Shown piece after piece: positions 43,201-54,873 of a stretch of 64,000 nucleotides of DNA. A program made the position numbers and the translations under genes. How positions within the stretch are numbered: the stretch's first letter is position 1; the number at the start of each line of letters is the position of its first letter. The notes beneath the pieces were generated by a model, which was not told the DNA's origin, made no database searches, and was given only the letters and a program-made list of their open reading frames with translations. The stretch comes from Catenulispora pinisilvae (GTDB lineage: Bacteria > Actinomycetota > Actinomycetes > Streptomycetales > Catenulisporaceae), in contig NZ_JAAFZA010000004.1 of assembly GCF_015356865.1 (NCBI RefSeq), positions 62,001-126,000 on the forward strand. The letters run 5' to 3'.

Positions 43201-46200
43201 GTCCTCGCGCGCCAGCACCTCCACCTGCGCCACCGCGCCGTGCCCGGCCAGTTCGGCGGCCACCTCGCCGGGTTCGACCCGGAACCCGCGCACCTTCACC
43301 TGGTCGTCGGCCCGGCCGACGAACTCCAGGTGCCGCGCCGCGTTCCAGCGCCCCAGATCGCCGGTGCGATACATGCGGCTCCCGGCCATCCCGGAGGGCG
43401 AGGCGACGAACCGTTCGGCGGTCAGGTCGGGGCGGCCGACGTATCCGCGGGCCAGGCCGGTGCCCTCGACGTAGATCTCGCCGACCACCCCCGGCGGCAC
43501 CGGCCGCAACCGGTCGTCCAGGATGTGCACCCGCGAGTCGGAGAGCGCGTGGCCCAGCGGCACCCGCGCTCCGGCCTCGTACGGCGCCCGCACCTCGAAC
43601 TGCGCGGCGCACAAAGTGATCTCGGTGGGGCCGTACAGCTGCCGGAACACCACATCCGGGCACTTGCCCAGCAGCGCCTCCACGGCGGCCGGCGGCACGA
43701 CGTCGCCGCCGGCCAGCACCTCCCGCACCCCGGCCAGGCACTCCGGCGCCTCCTCGGCGACCACCCGGAACAGACCGGCGGTGAAGTGGACGGACGTGAT
43801 CCGTTCCCGCTCGATCAGCCCGGCCAGGTCGTCCACGCCGAGCCGGCCCGGCGGGGCGAGCACCACGCGGCCGCCCTGGGTGAGCGGGACCCAGAGCTCG
43901 TAGTCGGAGATGTCGAACGCGTACGGCGCGTGCATCAGTACCCGCTCATGCCGGCCGGTCTGCCAGCTCGGGTCCTCGACCAGCGAGAGCAGCCCGGCGT
44001 GGGTCACCGCGACGCCCTTGGGCGTACCGGTCGAGCCCGACGTGTACATCACGTAGGCCAGCTGCCGGGGATCGATCGCGCCGGACGGGACGGACCCGAG
44101 CGGCGCGGCCTCGACATCGGTCTCGAAATCGGCATCGGCATCGGCGCTGTCGACGACCAGCACCTGGCAGTTCCCGGCGAGGTCGGCAACCACGCCACCG
44201 GCACCGCCACCGCCACCGCCACCAGCACCAGCACCAGCACCAGCACCAGCACCAGCGAGCAGGAACGCCACGCCCGCGTCGTCCAGGATCCACCTCAGCC
44301 GGTCGGCCGGATACGCCTCGTGCAAGGGCACGTAGGCACAGCCCGCCTTCAACGCGGCCAGGATCGCGACCACCAGTTCCGGCGAGCGGTTGAGGAACAC
44401 CCCGACCGGCGTCCCGGGCCCGGCCCCCGCTGCGATCAGCCGCGCCGCGACAGCGTCGGCCCGCCGGTCCAGCTCGCGGTAAGTCAGAGTACGACTTCCC
44501 AGACTCACCGCGCCGGCCTCAGGAGTGGCCCGCACCCAGTGGCCGAACGCGTCCAGGACCGTCCGCTCGGCCGACGCGGCGGGCGGCATCTGCGGCGTCT
44601 GCGGCGCGCACAGCCAGGACCGCTCGTCCTCGGTCAGGATGTCGATGCCGTGCACCGGGGCGCCCGGAGCCTCGACGAACGCCGTCAGCAACGCGACCAG
44701 CCGGTCCACCAGCCCGGCCGCCGTCCGCGGCTCGAACAGGTCCGCCGCGAACTCCACCGCGCCGCCGATGCCCGCGGGCGAGCCGTCCGCCCCGAAGCTC
44801 TCGCGGAAGTTGAAGGCGAGGTCGAACTTGGCCGCGACCGCCGCGTCCGGCTCGACGACGGCTTCCAGACCGGGGAAGTCCACCACGGCCGCGGCGTTGT
44901 TCTGCAAGGCGAGGAAGACCTGGAACACCGGATGCCGGGACAGCGAGCGCACCGGGTTCAGCACCTCGACCAGCCGCTCGAACGGCACATCCTGGTGTGC
45001 GTAGGCGGCCAGGTTCATTTCCCGGACCCGGCCCAGCAGTTCGGCGACCGTCGGGTCCCCGGAGGTGTCGGTGCGCAGCACCAGGGTGTTGACGAAGAAG
45101 CCGATGAGGTCGTCGAGCGCGACGTCGGTACGCCCGGCGACCGGCGTGCCCAGCGGGATGTCGTCGCCGGCGCCGAGCCGGGTCAGCAGCGTGGCGACCG
45201 TCGCCTGGAGCACCATGAACAGGCTGACGCCGTGCGCGCGGGCCAGGTCGAGCAGGCGGGCGTGCAGCTCGGCCGGCACCGCCACCGGTGCGGCGCCGCC
45301 GCTGGACCCCAAGACCGCCGGCCGGGGCCGGTCGGTCGGCAGATCCAACTCGCGCGGCAGATCGGCCAGCGCGGCCCGCCAGTGCGCCAGTTGCTGCGAG
45401 ATGGCGCTGTCGGGGTCGTCCTCGGCGCCGAGCAGTTCGCGCTGCCAGAGGGTGTAGTCCGCGTACTGGACCGGCAGCGGCCGCCAATCGGGCTCGCGGC
45501 CAGCACGGCGCGCGCCGTAGGCGAAGGCCAGATCGGCGGACAGCGGCAGCATCGACCAGCCGTCGCCGGCGATGTGGTGCATGACCAGCAGCAGTACCGA
45601 CTCCTCGGCGGACAGCTCGAAGCCCCGCACCCGGATCGGCAGGTCCGCGGACAGATCGAAGCCGCGGCGCGCGACCTCGGTCAGCGTGCTGCGCACCGCC
45701 GATTCCTCGCCTGCCGAGAACTCGACCGTGGGCCGCGCGAGCGCGGCGTCGAGGATCCGCTGGACCGGGACGCCGTCGACTTCGACGAACAGCGTCCGCA
45801 GTGACTCGTGGCGGCGCACCAGATCGCCGACGGCGGCGGTCAGGGCGTCGCGGTCGAGCCTCCCGCGGATCCGGATCACCCGCGAGACGTTGTAGGCGGT
45901 GGCCTCGGGATCCATCTTCTGGAGGAACCACATGCGCTGCTGGGCGTAGGACAGCGGGAGCTCGGCAGGTCGCCGGGACACCCGGTGCACCGCGGTGCGG
46001 GCCCGGCCCGCGTCCGAGAGCCGGTCCGCGAGCCCGGCCGGGGTCGCGGCCTCGAACACGGCCCGGATCGGCAGTTCCACCCCGAAGACGGCGCGGACCC
46101 GGCTCACCAGCCGGGTGGCCAGCAGCGAGTGCCCGCCGAGCTGGAAGAAGTCATCGTCGGCGCCGACCGCCGGCAGGTCGAGCAGTTCGGCGAAGACCGC

Positions 46201-49152
46201 GCACAGGACCTCCTCGGCCGGGGTCCGCGGCGCCCGGCCGCCGATCCCGCCGGCGAAGTCCGGTTTCGGCAGGGCCCTGTGGTCCAGCTTCCCGCTGAAG
46301 GTGAGCGGGATGGCGTCCAGGACCACGATCGCCGAGGGGACCATGTACTCGGGAAGCACTTCGGCGGAGGTGCGCCTGACGTCCTCCGGCTCCGGCGGCC
46401 TGCCCTCGGCGGCCACCACGTAGCCGACGATGCCCCGGCCGCCGGGCAGGTCGTCGCGCAGCACCGCGACCGCCGCGCCGACCGCCGGGTGCTCGGCCAG
46501 CACCGCCTGGACCTCGCCGAGCTCGATGCGGAATCCGCGCAGCTTCACCTGCGCGTCCGCCCGGCCGACGTACTCCAACTGACCGTCGGGCCGCCAGAAC
46601 GCCAGGTCGCCGGTGCGGTACATCCGGGTGCCCGGCGCCCCGAACGGGTTCGCGACGAACCGCTCGCCGGTCAGACCGGGCCGCCTCAGATAGCCGCGGG
46701 CCAGCAGCGGCCCGGAGACGTACATCTCGCCGGGCACGCCGACCGGCATCGGCCGCAGCCGTTCGTCGAGGATGTAGATCCCGGTGTTCCAGAACGGCCG
46801 GCCGATCGGGACCGGCCCGGCGGGCAGCTCGGCGCCCGGCGGGATGTGGTTCTCCGCGCAGTTCACCGTGGTCTCGGTGGGCCCGTAGGCGTTGATCAGT
46901 TCCACCCCGGGGTGCGCGGCGCGCCAGCGCGCCACGGCCTCACCGTGCAGCGCCTCGCCGCCGAGCAAGAGGGTGTCGCTCGGCGAGAAGCCCTCCGGGA
47001 GCTCGTCGAGGATGGCGACGTGGCTCGGCGTGGCCTTCAGGAAGCTCGGCGGCACGGTCGGGCCGGCGTCGGCGCCGGTGAGATCGAGCACCCCGACCCG
47101 GACGCTGCCGCCGCCGGCCAGCGGCGGATAGATCGAGGTGACCGTGGCGTCGAAGGAGATCGAGGCGTGCAGCAGGGTACTGCCAGTGGTACTCGGCCGG
47201 ACCGCCGCCGGATACGCGTCCAGAGCCCGGGAGGTGTAGGCGGCCAGCGCGCCGTGCGAGACCCCGACGCCTTTGGGGCGCCCGGTGGAGCCCGAGGTGT
47301 AGATGACGTAAGCAAGCTGTGCGGGGTCCGGCGAGACCGCGAGAGCCGACGGCGCCTTCGGATCGGCGAGACGTCGGGCCGTGGCCGGATCGTCCAGGAG
47401 CACGGCCGCCGGACCGTCGGCGGGCAGCAGGCCGGTCAGTTCCGCGACCGTGACCACCACGTCGGGCAGCGCGTCCCCGATCAGGTAGGCGACCCGCTCG
47501 GCCGGATAGCCGGAGTCCACCGGGACATACGCGGCCCCGGTCTTCAGCACCGCGAGCAGTGCCACGACCAGGTCGGCGGTCCGGGGCAGCAGCACCGCGA
47601 CGAAGGTCTCGGGTCCGGCACCGTGCTCGGCCAGCAGCGCGGCCAGCCGGGCGGTGCGGGCGTCGACCTGCGCGTAGGTCAGGGACGTGACACCGTCGAC
47701 GACCGCGACGGCGTCGGGACCGGCCGCGACGTTCGCGCCGAACCGGTCGAGCACGCTGACGTAGGGGACGTCGCGGACTTCGCCGTTCCATTCCCGCAGC
47801 ACCAGATCCCGCTCGGCGACGTCAGTGAGCTCGATCGCTGACACCGGCAGGGCGGGCTGGCGGACCAGGCCGGAGAGTAACCGCACGAACCGGGTCGCGA
47901 TCGCCTCGGCGGTGCCGCGGTCGAACAGGTCCGACCGATAGTCCAGCCGGCATTCCAGACCCGCGGGAGCGCCGTCGGCGGTGAACCGCTCGACGGCGTG
48001 CACGGCCAGGTCGAAGCGGGCCGCGCCGATCTGCCGCTGCTCGGCGGCGACGCTCAGGCCCGGCAGCTCCAGGATCGGCGTCGTGTTGTTCTGAACGGCC
48101 AGCAACACCTGAAACAGCGGGTGCCGGGACACCGACCGCCGGGGATTGACCGCCTCGACCAGGCGCTCGAAGGGGACGTCCTGGTTCGTCATCGCGCCCA
48201 GGGCCGCGTCCCGGACCCGGTCCACCAGCGCGCCGAACGCCGGGTCGCCGGCCGTGTCGGCGCGGACCACCAGGGTGTTGACGAAGAACCCGACGAGTTC
48301 GGCCAGCGCCTCCTCGGTCCGCCCGGCGACCGGGACGCCGATCGGGATGTCGGTCCCGGCGCCGAGCCGGGTGAGCAGGGCCGAGAGCCCGGCGTGCAAC
48401 ACCATGAACGGGCTGGCGCGGCGCTCGTGGGCCAGCCCGGCCAGCGCCCGGTGGGTGTCGGCGTCGATCTGGAAGGACACGAAACCGCCCTCGCGGGCCG
48501 GCCGGGAGCCCCGCGGCCGGTCGAACGGCAGCGTCAGCTGGTCCGGCAGGTCGTCGAGGGCGCCGCCCCAGTAGGCGAGCTGGCGGGACAGCCGGCTGGC
48601 CGGATCGTCGTCCGCGCCGAGCAGGTCCCGCTGCCACAAGGCGTAGTCGGCGTACTGGACCGGCAGCGGCTCCCACTGCGGCGCCGGACCCGAGCACCGG
48701 GCCTGGTAGGCGACGGTGAGATCGCGGGCCAGCGGCGCCATCGACCAGCCGTCCGCGGCGATGTGGTGGACCACCAGCAGGAGCACGTGCTCGCCCGCGC
48801 CGATCTCGAACAGCGTGGCCCGCAACGGAATCTCGCGGGCCAGGTCGAACGGCCGGGCCGCGGTCGCGTCCAGGCTCTGGGCCAGGCCGTCGGCTCGGAC
48901 CGGCACCACCGGCAGCTCGATCCGCACCTGGTCCTCGGCGAGGACCACCTGCTCCGGTTCGCCGTCCCGGTCCTGGAAGACCGTGCGCAGCACCTCGTGC
49001 CGGCCGACGATGTCGGCCAGCGCCGCGCGCAGCGCCGCCCGGTCCAGGCCGCCGGTCAGCCGGACTTCGAGCGGGATGTGGTAGGCGGCGCCGCCCTCCC
49101 CCATCTGTTCCAGGAACCACAGCCGGCGCTGCGCGAACGAGAGCGGGATCAT
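34279..49152 (-). CDS. Four-module NRPS (C-A-T, C-A-MT-T, C-A-T, C-A-T-TE)
   Basis: 4957 residues. Module 2: C about 1-440 (HHIAADGWS), A about 445-950, T with [12 protein letters not shown] near 1000. Module 3: C from about 1066, A from about 1507 with an N-methyltransferase inserted between A8 and A10 (about 2000-2265, motif [10 protein letters not shown]), T near 2495. Module 4: C from 2555, A from 2995, T near 3586. Module 5: C from 3655, A from 4105, T near 4650, then thioesterase about 4700-4957 with GWSVGG near 4800. Hand-aligned ten-residue codes: DATKLGAVNK (Asp/Asn-like), DIYHLGLLCK (hydroxyphenylglycine), DVFSVAIVYK (unassigned), DASTAAAVCK (Tyr-like). No epimerisation domain. It follows the one-module NRPS by 9 bp with AAGGAG in between. 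Confidence 0.96.
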   Translation of the reverse strand: MIPLSFAQRRLWFLEQMGEGGAAYHIPLEVRLTGGLDRAALRAALADIVGRHEVLRTVFQDRDGEPEQVVLAEDQVRIELPVVPVRADGLAQSLDATAARPFDLAREIPLRATLFEIGAGEHVLLLVVHHIAADGWSMAPLARDLTVAYQARCSGPAPQWEPLPVQYADYALWQRDLLGADDDPASRLSRQLAYWGGALDDLPDQLTLPFDRPRGSRPAREGGFVSFQIDADTHRALAGLAHERRASPFMVLHAGLSALLTRLGAGTDIPIGVPVAGRTEEALAELVGFFVNTLVVRADTAGDPAFGALVDRVRDAALGAMTNQDVPFERLVEAVNPRRSVSRHPLFQVLLAVQNNTTPILELPGLSVAAEQRQIGAARFDLAVHAVERFTADGAPAGLECRLDYRSDLFDRGTAEAIATRFVRLLSGLVRQPALPVSAIELTDVAERDLVLREWNGEVRDVPYVSVLDRFGANVAAGPDAVAVVDGVTSLTYAQVDARTARLAALLAEHGAGPETFVAVLLPRTADLVVALLAVLKTGAAYVPVDSGYPAERVAYLIGDALPDVVVTVAELTGLLPADGPAAVLLDDPATARRLADPKAPSALAVSPDPAQLAYVIYTSGSTGRPKGVGVSHGALAAYTSRALDAYPAAVRPSTTGSTLLHASISFDATVTSIYPPLAGGGSVRVGVLDLTGADAGPTVPPSFLKATPSHVAILDELPEGFSPSDTLLLGGEALHGEAVARWRAAHPGVELINAYGPTETTVNCAENHIPPGAELPAGPVPIGRPFWNTGIYILDERLRPMPVGVPGEMYVSGPLLARGYLRRPGLTGERFVANPFGAPGTRMYRTGDLAFWRPDGQLEYVGRADAQVKLRGFRIELGEVQAVLAEHPAVGAAVAVLRDDLPGGRGIVGYVVAAEGRPPEPEDVRRTSAEVLPEYMVPSAIVVLDAIPLTFSGKLDHRALPKPDFAGGIGGRAPRTPAEEVLCAVFAELLDLPAVGADDDFFQLGGHSLLATRLVSRVRAVFGVELPIRAVFEAATPAGLADRLSDAGRARTAVHRVSRRPAELPLSYAQQRMWFLQKMDPEATAYNVSRVIRIRGRLDRDALTAAVGDLVRRHESLRTLFVEVDGVPVQRILDAALARPTVEFSAGEESAVRSTLTEVARRGFDLSADLPIRVRGFELSAEESVLLLVMHHIAGDGWSMLPLSADLAFAYGARRAGREPDWRPLPVQYADYTLWQRELLGAEDDPDSAISQQLAHWRAALADLPRELDLPTDRPRPAVLGSSGGAAPVAVPAELHARLLDLARAHGVSLFMVLQATVATLLTRLGAGDDIPLGTPVAGRTDVALDDLIGFFVNTLVLRTDTSGDPTVAELLGRVREMNLAAYAHQDVPFERLVEVLNPVRSLSRHPVFQVFLALQNNAAAVVDFPGLEAVVEPDAAVAAKFDLAFNFRESFGADGSPAGIGGAVEFAADLFEPRTAAGLVDRLVALLTAFVEAPGAPVHGIDILTEDERSWLCAPQTPQMPPAASAERTVLDAFGHWVRATPEAGAVSLGSRTLTYRELDRRADAVAARLIAAGAGPGTPVGVFLNRSPELVVAILAALKAGCAYVPLHEAYPADRLRWILDDAGVAFLLAGAGAGAGAGAGGGGGGGAGGVVADLAGNCQVLVVDSADADADFETDVEAAPLGSVPSGAIDPRQLAYVMYTSGSTGTPKGVAVTHAGLLSLVEDPSWQTGRHERVLMHAPYAFDISDYELWVPLTQGGRVVLAPPGRLGVDDLAGLIERERITSVHFTAGLFRVVAEEAPECLAGVREVLAGGDVVPPAAVEALLGKCPDVVFRQLYGPTEITLCAAQFEVRAPYEAGARVPLGHALSDSRVHILDDRLRPVPPGVVGEIYVEGTGLARGYVGRPDLTAERFVASPSGMAGSRMYRTGDLGRWNAARHLEFVGRADDQVKVRGFRVEPGEVAAELAGHGAVAQVEVLAREDHTGQTRLVGYVVPEWSALHDRLEEGKREQVAEWRQIYDAMYAAEQDVPFGEDFSGWASSYDGEPIALEQMREWRAAIVDRIRELAPRRVLEIGVGSGLILSQLAADCQEYWGTDFSAEAIEALGRRIADRPELAGVVLRQQGADDVSGLPEGFFDTVVVNSVVQYFPNSEYLEKVLRRVVDLLAPGGAVFLGDIRHLGLLRSFHTAVELTSGPDADPDAVLRAVDRRVVREKELLIAPEYFHRLRDRLADVGGVDVRAKHAVFHNELSRYRYDVVLHKKPAASVAAFDDADVLHWSHAEALAPAARHLATRLPDALRLVGVPNARVLPEASAARILQAAGPIEQIRAALDAPSGVDPTAVEELGARHGYRVLATWSAEDADLGTFDYLLVNAARFPAGMPISTRPSAPAAAVPTAELINSPVTFRESAEISTLLRDHLAGRLPDYMVPSMFVVLDALPVTANGKLDRAALPFPDFLGEASGRAPADDREALLCTLFAQVLGLPRVGADDDFFVLGGHSLLAIRLVNAVRSAFGVELTVRAVFEAPRVSDLARVVASADQARRPALAPVERPALLPLSFAQRRLWFLDRLEGPNGAYNIPMALRLTGTLDRAALLAALRDVVGRHESLRTVFPDNDGEPVQDVRPEATVELPVVAVPESGLAAAVAESAGAGFELDARAPIRAVLFTTDPAVHVLLVVVHHIAADGWSMAPLARDLVAAYTARSAGRAPEFTPLPVQYADYTLWQRDVLGSEDDPHSEIARQLDYWRQALAGLPGEIALPTDRPRSAAGNAGAVLGFELTPELHAGLKELAGRHGVSLYMVFQAALAAVLTRLGAGTDVPLGGPIAGRGDTALDDLVGFFVNTLVHRVDTGGDPAFTELLARVAQSSLAAYAHQDVPFERLVEALNPPRSLGRHPLFQVMLTLQNNAEAEIGLPGLVAEPLPTAPDRAKFDLDVEVRERRGNGGVQGRVVFRADLFDAGSVELLTRRLVRLLAAVVADPGVRIGAVDLLEPAERETILRQWGGGAAAPPVGEHAYHGPVDDRGPVAANDPLALFQANVVQRPTAVAVHCDDSEWTYDRLGARANRLARRLLSLGAGPERFVAVAVPRSAEMVAVLLAVHQTGAAYLPIDPGYPAERNVFVLDDAAPMLLVTTRAAVDKLPRGGTVPLLVLDDPAEAQGIAALSAEPLAAGELPAPAYPDHAAYAIHTSGSTGRPKGVVVSRRNMAALVGWAVDTFGHEGLERVLAATSLSFDVSVFELFAPLAAGGSIEVVPDLLAVAERPFAGSLVSGVPSVVSVLLRDAGPAPALTADRMVLAGEALSAEVVDQIRQAVPGCAVANIYGPTEATVYATAWYGDGAEGKPLIGRPLAHARTYVLDERLQPVPPGVAGELYLGGAGVARGYLNQPALSAERFVADLFAGPGDRMYRTGDLVRWTADGQIDYLGRVDDQVKIRGFRVELGEVEDALRRAGGVAEAAAAVRRTIGGDQQLVGYVVAGGTEPPDLVGLADFAGLGDLAGLADFAGLRRELAAALPEYLVPAVIVPLAALPLTPSGKLDRKALPVPDNALEHRPRRAPRTPLEEELCAVFAELAGTGEVGVDESFFDIGGHSLMAVKLTNRVRARYDVELPLRAVFEAPTVEELARLIGAAGTVGMSDGTTDGASGGARAPLTRMPRPAAVPLSHAQQRLWFLNRLEGASATYNVPVAVRLSGPLDRDALRQAVHDVVHRHEVLRTVLPATDGEPRQEVLDPSDAVVPFVFVDGSGFDDTALERELVAYAAAGFDLTREIPIRVVLVGLGPDEHLLLFVLHHAATDGGSTAVLWRDLVSAYPARTAAREPRFTPLPVQYADYALWQRDRLGDEHDASSPLARQLRFWRGELAGLPAELALPTDRSRPAVPSHRGGAVPFAVDERTHTGLAEIGRRHGASTFMVLSAGVAALLSRLGAGADIPVGTPVSGRTDEQLDELIGFFAGTLVLRLDASGDPGFAELVERARRTALAAYAHQDVPFELLVESVNPERAAARHPLFQVMLALRTGEGPVPALAGVTAEAVGVEVRAAKFDLEFDLMEDRDAAGAHGLGGVLRYSADLFDAETAEALAGRFVSLLRQVAADPDAPIGGADLVLPAEAAVVERALGGSGAPAARVFPELFEEQVRRTAQNVAVISGPVELTYAELNCRANRVARKLVAAGAGPERLIALALPRSVDLVVATLAVLKAGAAFLPIDPSYPAERIRLMVDDAQPMLVVDSDMMVGLEARGESDLADGDLVDSDLADRDRLAPLVAAHPAYVIYTSGSTGRPNGVVVTHSGIPALAESQIANFAVTSESRVLQFASPSFDAAFSELCMALLSGAALVVAPQEDLLPGAPLEALLRTHSVSHLTLPPAALPLMSDASLSGLTTLALAGDALPRAAVRRLAGRVRLLNAYGPTETTVCATMSEPLAPDDAPTIGSGIAGVGLRILDASLRPVPPGVPGELYVSGLSLARGYLARAGLTAERFVADPYGAPGTRMYRTRDLVRLGRDGRLHFLGRTDDQAKVRGFRVEPGGVAAELAALPGVGQAEVVVRGDALVGYAVPQDGAELDPSALRRALAAKLPGYLVPTSLAVLPALPLTPNGKVDRAALPDPGTDGAGDGREVAGREPRDEREKALCALFAETLDVPSVSIDDDFFARGGHSLLAARLISRIRADLGVTVGLRDLFGAPTVAGLAAVLDDAAGAGGDFDVVYPIRAAGDLPPLFCVHPAGGLAWSFAGLSGYVEPDRPIYGLQSRAVADNAPDSDASDDAQNEASDEAQSVAEMAQDYLLRILDLAPHGPYHLVGWSVGGLIAHEIAVRLQERGEEVALLAVLDAYPIHVPEPVDPDAVRDLALREGGRFLDPDHATDLATRLTRAYNRNVRAARHHTPGLFHGSLLHFRATDKPEGSALRPSLWSPHITGDVEEHAVPFTHDTMTDPAALALIGPTLATRFAQSHPTATTQEEK

Positions 49153-49161
49153 GCTTGCTCC

Positions 49162-52100
49162 TTAAGAAGTCCGGCGGGGGTGGGGCACCAAGGCGGGGCG
49201 CGCCGGCTCCGCGCCCGCCGCGGCGAGCGCGGCGGTGAGGCTGTCGTCGAAGAGCCGGGCGATGGTCTGCGCGTCGAACAGCGCGCGCAGGTCGAGCTCG
49301 ACGTTCAGCGCCGAGCGCACCCGGGCGATCAGCTTGACGGCGGTGAGGGAGTTGGCGCCGAGGGCGAAGTAGTCGTCGTCGATGCCGATGCGCGGCACGC
49401 CGAGCAGTTCGGCGGCGACCTCGCACAGCGTGGCCTCGGCGGGGGTGCGCGCCGGGCGGCTCTCGGTCTCGGCGGCGGCTGCCGGCTCCGGCAGCGCGGC
49501 GCGGTCCAGCTTGCCGTTCGGGTTCAGCGGCAGGGTGTCGAGGATGACGCCGGCCGAGGGGACCATGTAGGGCGGGAGGTCCGCGCCGAGCCGGACGGCC
49601 AGCTCCGGCCAGGTCAGGGTGCTGTCTTCGGCCGGGACGACATAGGCGACCAGCCGCTTGGTGTCGGCGGTGGCGCCGCGGGTGGCCACGACCGCGTGCC
49701 GGACGCCGGGCAGCCGCCCGAGGACGGCCTGGACCTCCGCCGGCTCGACCCGGAACCCGCGCACCTTCACCTGGTCGTCGGCGCGGCCCAGGTGTTCCAG
49801 GACGCCGTCGGTCCGCCAGCGGCCCAGGTCGCCGGTCCGGTACATCCGCGCGCCGGCCGCGCCGAAGGGGCTGGCGACGAAGCGGTCGGCGGTGAGGTCG
49901 GGCCGGGCCAGGTAGCCGCGGGCCAGGCCGGCGCCCTCGACGTAGAGCTCGCCGGCCGCGCCGACCGGCACCGGCCGCAGCCGGTCGTCCAGGACGTACA
50001 CGCGGGTGTTCGGCAGCGCCCGGCCGACCGGCGGGGCGGAGCTGTCGCCGGGCTCTGAGATCCAGGCGGTGGCGTAGACGGTGACCTCGGTCGGTCCGTA
50101 CAGGTTCGCGATCCGGCAGCCCGGCACGGCCGCGCGCACCCGGTTCGCGACCGAGCCGCTCAGCGCCTCGCCGGTGAAGCCGATCGTCCCGGCCGTCAGC
50201 CGCACACCGGGCCCGCTCAACAACGTCGCCATCACCGAGGGCACCGAACCCGCGTACCCGCCGGACAGCTCGCGGCCGCCCAGGGCGAGCGGGCCGGACA
50301 GCAGCTCGACCGTGCCGCCGCAGCGCAGCGGCGCGAAGATCTCCAGCACCGAGGGGTCGAAGCTGAGCGAGGTCACGGCCAGCGTGTGGGCCAGGGTGTC
50401 GCGGCCCAGGGCCTCGACGGCCCAGGCGGTGAAGCCGGCCAGCGCCTGCCGGGTGATGACCACGCCCTTGGGACGGCCGGTCGAGCCGGAGGTGAAGATC
50501 GCGTATGCCGGGTTCTCCGGCCGCGGCGGCACCGGCCGCTCGCTGTCGGCGAGCCGGTCCGGCGAGCGGCTCTCCAGGTCGCGCCGCACCTCGGGGTCGT
50601 CCAGCAACAGGCGCGGAACCGTGGGCGCGGAGGCCAGGACGGATTCCGTCCCGGCCGTGGCGAGCGCGAGCACCGGGTCGGAGAGTTCGAGCATGTACGC
50701 GATGCGGTCGGCGGGGTAGGTCACGTCGAGCGGCACATACGCCGCGCCGGTCTTGAGGACCGCGAGCAGGGCGACGAGCAGGTCCGGGGTACGGGGCAGC
50801 GCGACGGCGAGGAACCGCTCGGGTCCGGCGCCCTCGGCGACCAGGCGGCGGGCCAGGCGGTTCGCGCGGGCGTCGAGCTCGGCGTAGGTGAGCTGCTCGC
50901 CGTCGCAGACCACTGCGACGCGGTCAGGGTGCTGCCGGGCCTGCCCGGCCAGCTGATCGGCGATGTCGGTGGGATCCACCGGCGTCGTCGGCCCGTACCA
51001 GTTGCCGAGCAGGTCCGCGCGCTCGGCCGGGAGGAGGAATTCCAGGTCGCCGATCGGCAGCCCGGGGTCGGCCCCGCCGATCGCCGTGAACAGGACCGCG
51101 AGCCGGTCCCGGTGCGCCGCGAGCACGTCGGTGGGATACAGCCTCGGATTCGCGTCCAGGCAGACCCGCAGCCCCGGGATGCTGGCGCCGCTGTAGACGG
51201 CGAGGTTGAAGTCCTCGACCGGGCCGTTGGACAGGATGTCGACGGTGGCCCTGGCCCCGTGGAAGCCCAGGTCCTCCTGGAAGCGCAGCACGTCCACCGA
51301 CGGCCCGTAGAGCCGCTGGCCGCCGGTCAGCTTCCGGTCGCGGCGCAGGTCCTCGAACCGGTAGCGCTGATGCGCCAGCGCCTTCTTGATCTCGTCGGCG
51401 GTCCCGCGGACGAACTCGGCCAGACTCAGGGCCGGGTCGACGTCCAGCCGCAGCGGCACCACGTTCGCCGCCATGCCCGTGGTGTTCTTCTGCACCGCCC
51501 CGAACCGGGCGGCCACCGGCAGGCCGATGACGACTTCCCGGACCCCGCGCATCCGGCTCAGGTACACCGCCATGGCCGCGCAGACCACGACCGAGTGGCT
51601 GGTGCGGACCCCGCGGGCCAGCGTCTGGAATCCGTCGCGGACCTCGGCGCCGACCTCCACGGTCTCGCGCAGGAAGGTGTGGGCCGGCAGCGCCGTGCTG
51701 TCCGCGAGCCCGTGGACCTCCCCGACCCCGGCGAGCCGGTCGGTCCAGTACTCGCGGTCGGCGTGGAACTGCTCGCCGGCCCGGTACTCCGCGTCCGCGT
51801 CCAGCAGGCTCGCGGCCGGTCCCAGCCGCCCCTCCTCCGGCGATCCGCCGGTGGCCAAGGCGGAGTAGATCTGCGCCACACGGCCCGCGACCAGCGAGGA
51901 GGAGTAGCCGTCGCAGACGATGTGGTGCGCGCGGTTGAACCAGAAGTAGCGGTCCGGCGCGACGCGGAACACGATGCAGCTGAACAGCCGGCCCTGCTCA
52001 AGATCGATCGGCTTGGCCATCTCCTGCCACATCCGGGCCAGGGCGGCGGCCTTCGGGTCCGGTTCGCCGCTGAGGTCCTCCAGGGGGACCGGGATCTCGC

Positions 52101-52335
52101 CGGGCACGGGGATCTGCGCCGGTCCGGATTCGGTGGCCAGGAAGCGGACGTGCAGTGCCTCGGACTCGACCAAGGCCTGCACCACGGCCTGCCGGAGCAG
52201 CTCCGGATCCACGGCACCCTCGATGTCGAGGTACTGGCCGCCGGCGAAGATGGGGTTCGCCCGGTCCAGCTGCTGGGCGAACCACATCCCGGCCTGGGCC
52301 GCAGCGAGGGGGACCGGGGTCGTCGTGATGGTCAT
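49162..52335 (-). CDS. Single-module NRPS (C-A-T) with EntF-like condensation domain
   Basis: 1057 residues. The C domain (about 1-435) opens [17 protein letters not shown] and has HHIVCDGYS; its sequence resembles the EntF-type condensation domain that accepts an acyl or aryl group from a separate carrier. The A domain (about 438-950) has [11 protein letters not shown] near 615 and YRTGDL; its code reads DPLGGTLVYK, which I cannot assign. The T domain has [14 protein letters not shown] near 985-997 and a 60-residue tail. ATG 52335 follows AAGGTGAG. As module 1 of five it hands to the four-module NRPS. No loading module or acyl-AMP ligase is in this window to supply a donor. Confidence 0.95.
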   Translation of the reverse strand: MTITTTPVPLAAAQAGMWFAQQLDRANPIFAGGQYLDIEGAVDPELLRQAVVQALVESEALHVRFLATESGPAQIPVPGEIPVPLEDLSGEPDPKAAALARMWQEMAKPIDLEQGRLFSCIVFRVAPDRYFWFNRAHHIVCDGYSSSLVAGRVAQIYSALATGGSPEEGRLGPAASLLDADAEYRAGEQFHADREYWTDRLAGVGEVHGLADSTALPAHTFLRETVEVGAEVRDGFQTLARGVRTSHSVVVCAAMAVYLSRMRGVREVVIGLPVAARFGAVQKNTTGMAANVVPLRLDVDPALSLAEFVRGTADEIKKALAHQRYRFEDLRRDRKLTGGQRLYGPSVDVLRFQEDLGFHGARATVDILSNGPVEDFNLAVYSGASIPGLRVCLDANPRLYPTDVLAAHRDRLAVLFTAIGGADPGLPIGDLEFLLPAERADLLGNWYGPTTPVDPTDIADQLAGQARQHPDRVAVVCDGEQLTYAELDARANRLARRLVAEGAGPERFLAVALPRTPDLLVALLAVLKTGAAYVPLDVTYPADRIAYMLELSDPVLALATAGTESVLASAPTVPRLLLDDPEVRRDLESRSPDRLADSERPVPPRPENPAYAIFTSGSTGRPKGVVITRQALAGFTAWAVEALGRDTLAHTLAVTSLSFDPSVLEIFAPLRCGGTVELLSGPLALGGRELSGGYAGSVPSVMATLLSGPGVRLTAGTIGFTGEALSGSVANRVRAAVPGCRIANLYGPTEVTVYATAWISEPGDSSAPPVGRALPNTRVYVLDDRLRPVPVGAAGELYVEGAGLARGYLARPDLTADRFVASPFGAAGARMYRTGDLGRWRTDGVLEHLGRADDQVKVRGFRVEPAEVQAVLGRLPGVRHAVVATRGATADTKRLVAYVVPAEDSTLTWPELAVRLGADLPPYMVPSAGVILDTLPLNPNGKLDRAALPEPAAAAETESRPARTPAEATLCEVAAELLGVPRIGIDDDYFALGANSLTAVKLIARVRSALNVELDLRALFDAQTIARLFDDSLTAALAAAGAEPARPALVPHPRRTS

Positions 52336-52407
52336 CGCGGTTCTCTCACCTTCGTGGGTCGGGACTTCCACAACGGGACTTCGCCAACGGGGCCGGCGCG
52401 GGGAGCC

Positions 52408-53574
52408 TCAGCCGACCAGGGCGGCCAGGTTTCCGGCGACGTCGGCGGGGCTGGGCATCGCGTGGATCTCGGCGCGCACCGCCTCGGCGGCGGAGCCGAA
52501 CCCGGGCTCGTCGAGCACCCGCGACAGGCCGTCGCGCACCGCCGCCGCGCTGATCGTCTCCGGCCGGACTAGAACTGCGAGCCCGCGCTCGGCCAGCACG
52601 GCGGCGTTGGCCGGCTGGTCGGCGCCCTGCGGCAGCACCACCTGGGGCACGCCGAGGGCCAGCGCGGTCAGCGAGGTGCCGGCGCCGCCGTGGTGGACGA
52701 TCGCCGAGCAGGTGGGCAACAGCGCGCTCAGCGGCGTCCAGCCCGCGATCCGCACCGACTCGGGCAGCTCGCCGACGCCTTCGAGATCGGATTCGCCCAT
52801 GGCCACGACGGTCTCGACGCCCAGGCCCGCGAGCTCCAGCAGGATCTCCCGGACCACGGCCACATAGAGCTGCTTCAGCTCCGAGCCCGCCGGGAGGCTG
52901 CCCAGCACGCTGCCCATCGTCACGCACACCCGCGGCCGGTCCGGACGGTCGAGCACCCAGTCGGGAAGCACCCGGCCCTCGTTGTAAGGGACGTAACGCA
53001 GCGGCCACTCGGTCTTGGAGTCGTGGCCGCCCAGGCTCGCCGGCCGGATGTCGAGGCAGGCGGTGGGTTCGGCGTAGGGCGCTGAGATACCCAGCCGTTC
53101 CCGGGTCGGCACCAGGTACTCCGCGACCGCGGCGCGATACTTCGCCGCCTGCTCGTCCGGTCCGGCCCAGGCCAGCCGCACGCTCTGTTCCACATACGGG
53201 ATCGCGTACCTGGCCGCCACCAACTCCCCCGCGCCCTGTTCGAGGGTGGACACCACGAGGTCGGGACGGAACTGCTCCGCGGCGCGAAGGAGTCCGTCGG
53301 CCATCGCCTCGCCGAACATCCCCATGCCCGAGCGCTGGGGCCGGGAGCCGTCGGTGGCGGCCAGGACCGCCTGGCTGGCGGCCAGGAACTCGGCGTGGAC
53401 GTCGACGCCCGGGGCCGCGTCGACGGTCGAGAAACCGCTGGCCGCCACGGCGTTCGAGGTGGCGCCGGTGTTCACCATCAGGACCTCGTGCCCGGCCGCG
53501 CGCAGAGCCCAGGCCAGCGGGACCGTCGGCAGGAAGAGCCCCGAGCCCGGCGCGGCGGTGGCCAGGACCCGCAT
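52408..53574 (-). CDS. GT1-family glycosyltransferase (natural-product type)
   Basis: This 388-residue GT-B glycosyltransferase transfers a sugar from a nucleotide donor to a small-molecule acceptor. The N-terminus (MRVLATAAPGSGLFLPTVPL) is the acceptor-domain P-loop region of macrolide/glycopeptide GTs. The donor-site motif HHGGAGTSLTALALGVPQVV is followed by PQGADQPANAAVLAE, as in the DUF1205/GtfE-like family. ATG 53574 overlaps the P450 stop (TGATG), so translation is coupled. It implies that the peptide is glycosylated, probably on an Hpg or Tyr phenol or a beta-hydroxyl. No deoxysugar genes are in the window, so the donor may be a common NDP-sugar. Confidence 0.93.
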   Translation of the reverse strand: MRVLATAAPGSGLFLPTVPLAWALRAAGHEVLMVNTGATSNAVAASGFSTVDAAPGVDVHAEFLAASQAVLAATDGSRPQRSGMGMFGEAMADGLLRAAEQFRPDLVVSTLEQGAGELVAARYAIPYVEQSVRLAWAGPDEQAAKYRAAVAEYLVPTRERLGISAPYAEPTACLDIRPASLGGHDSKTEWPLRYVPYNEGRVLPDWVLDRPDRPRVCVTMGSVLGSLPAGSELKQLYVAVVREILLELAGLGVETVVAMGESDLEGVGELPESVRIAGWTPLSALLPTCSAIVHHGGAGTSLTALALGVPQVVLPQGADQPANAAVLAERGLAVLVRPETISAAAVRDGLSRVLDEPGFGSAAEAVRAEIHAMPSPADVAGNLAALVG

Positions 53575-54803
53575 CAGCGTTCTGCCAGAGTCGCCGATAC
53601 CGGCAGCCGGACCGGGCCGATGAGGCCGACCGAGGAGTGCAGCGCGACGCCGTCGCGCGGCGTGATGTCGGAGGTGCGGCGCAGCAGGCCCTCGACCGCG
53701 ATCCGGGACTCCAGCCGGGCCAGCGGCGCGCCGAGGCAGAAGTGGATGCCCTTGCCGAACGCGCGGTGCGGGTTGGGGTCGCGGTGGATGTCGAAGCGCG
53801 CGCCGTCGGCGAACACCTGCTCGTCGCGGTTGGCCGAGGCCAGCCAGACACAGACGTTGCCGCCCTTGGGGATCGGGGTGCCGCCCAGGACCGTGTCGAC
53901 CCGGGCCACCCGCTGGTCGCGGATCAGGGCCGGGCGCCAGCGCAGCACCTCCTCGATCGCCGCCGGCAGCAGACCGGGGTCGGCGCGCACCTCGGCCATG
54001 GCCTCGGGGTGCTCGGCCAGGCACATCACGGTGTTGCCGATCAGCAGCGAGGTGGACATGTGGCCGGCGATCAGGAACATGGCGATGATGCCGAAGATCT
54101 CGTCGTCCTGGAGCTTCCTGCCGTCGATCTCGACGCCGGCCAGCGTGCTGGTCAGGTCTTCGCGCGGGTCGGCGCGGCGCTCGGCGACGTGCGCCAGCAG
54201 ATAGCGGCTGGCCTCCTCCAGCAGCTCGCCGATCTTGCGCATCGCCTCCTCGTCGACCGTGCCCAGCTCGCCGAACGGCCGGGACCCGATCAGGCCGTCC
54301 GACCAGGTCCAGAACACCTTGTGGTCGGCCTGCGGGATGCCGAACAGCTCGGCGATGACCGAGGCGCTCAGCTGGCTGGCGTAGTCCTGGGCCAGGTCGA
54401 AACCGGCCTGGCCGCCCGGCTCGGCCGCGCCGAAGACCTCGTCGAGCAGGTTCTCGGACAGGTCGTGGATGCGCGGCTCCAGCTTGGCGATCGTGCTGGG
54501 CGTGAACGCCTTGTTGACCAGGGCCCGCATCTGGGTGTGCAGCGGCGGGTCGACGCCGATGAAGTTGCCGCGGGCGGCTTGCGCGAGCCGCTTCTGGTCC
54601 TCGGGGATCAGCGCGGTCTTGTCGCTGGTGAAGGTCTGGTAGTCGGACAGGACCGCCATCGACTCCTCATAGCGGAAGACCTCCCAGACGTTCGGCTGGC
54701 TGCTCGGTCCGGCCGCCTCGTGGGCGCGCCGGTCGGCGAAGTAGGCGAACACCTCGGTGATCCGCTCGGCGGCGGGCAGGGTGGTGAGAGCTTCGAAATC
54801 CAT
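53574..54803 (-). CDS. Cytochrome P450 (NRPS tailoring)
   Basis: This is a 409-residue soluble bacterial P450. I-helix motif: AGHMSTSLLIGN (threonine present, the acid partner replaced by Met-Ser); K-helix EEVLRWRP; heme-binding FGKGIHFCLGAPLAR with the ligand cysteine near residue 353. ATG 54803 behind GGAGA is preferred over an upstream TTG at 54818. It is translationally coupled to the glycosyltransferase. Likely roles are beta-hydroxylation of a carrier-bound residue or phenolic/aryl coupling of Hpg and Tyr side chains; the altered I-helix acid would fit a non-hydroxylating or coupling P450, but this is inference. Confidence 0.93.
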   Translation of the reverse strand: MDFEALTTLPAAERITEVFAYFADRRAHEAAGPSSQPNVWEVFRYEESMAVLSDYQTFTSDKTALIPEDQKRLAQAARGNFIGVDPPLHTQMRALVNKAFTPSTIAKLEPRIHDLSENLLDEVFGAAEPGGQAGFDLAQDYASQLSASVIAELFGIPQADHKVFWTWSDGLIGSRPFGELGTVDEEAMRKIGELLEEASRYLLAHVAERRADPREDLTSTLAGVEIDGRKLQDDEIFGIIAMFLIAGHMSTSLLIGNTVMCLAEHPEAMAEVRADPGLLPAAIEEVLRWRPALIRDQRVARVDTVLGGTPIPKGGNVCVWLASANRDEQVFADGARFDIHRDPNPHRAFGKGIHFCLGAPLARLESRIAVEGLLRRTSDITPRDGVALHSSVGLIGPVRLPVSATLAER

Positions 54804-54873
54804 GGTGGGTGTCTCCAAGAACGGAACCGGGAACCAGGACGCCCCGAGGGCGCGAAAAACGTGCGGAGGTGGA

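Noticed and set aside
41650-45804. A 1384-codon open frame on the + strand opposite the NRPS gene
   Set aside because: It is a high-GC antisense shadow. Its composition (runs of R, H, Q, D, G) has no domain structure, while the minus-strand frame has ordered C-A-MT-T domains.
49162-52335. Beta-alanine as the substrate of module 1, to use the panD product
   Set aside because: The A domain keeps Asp235 and its code does not resemble the VDxVISxADK pattern for beta-alanine.
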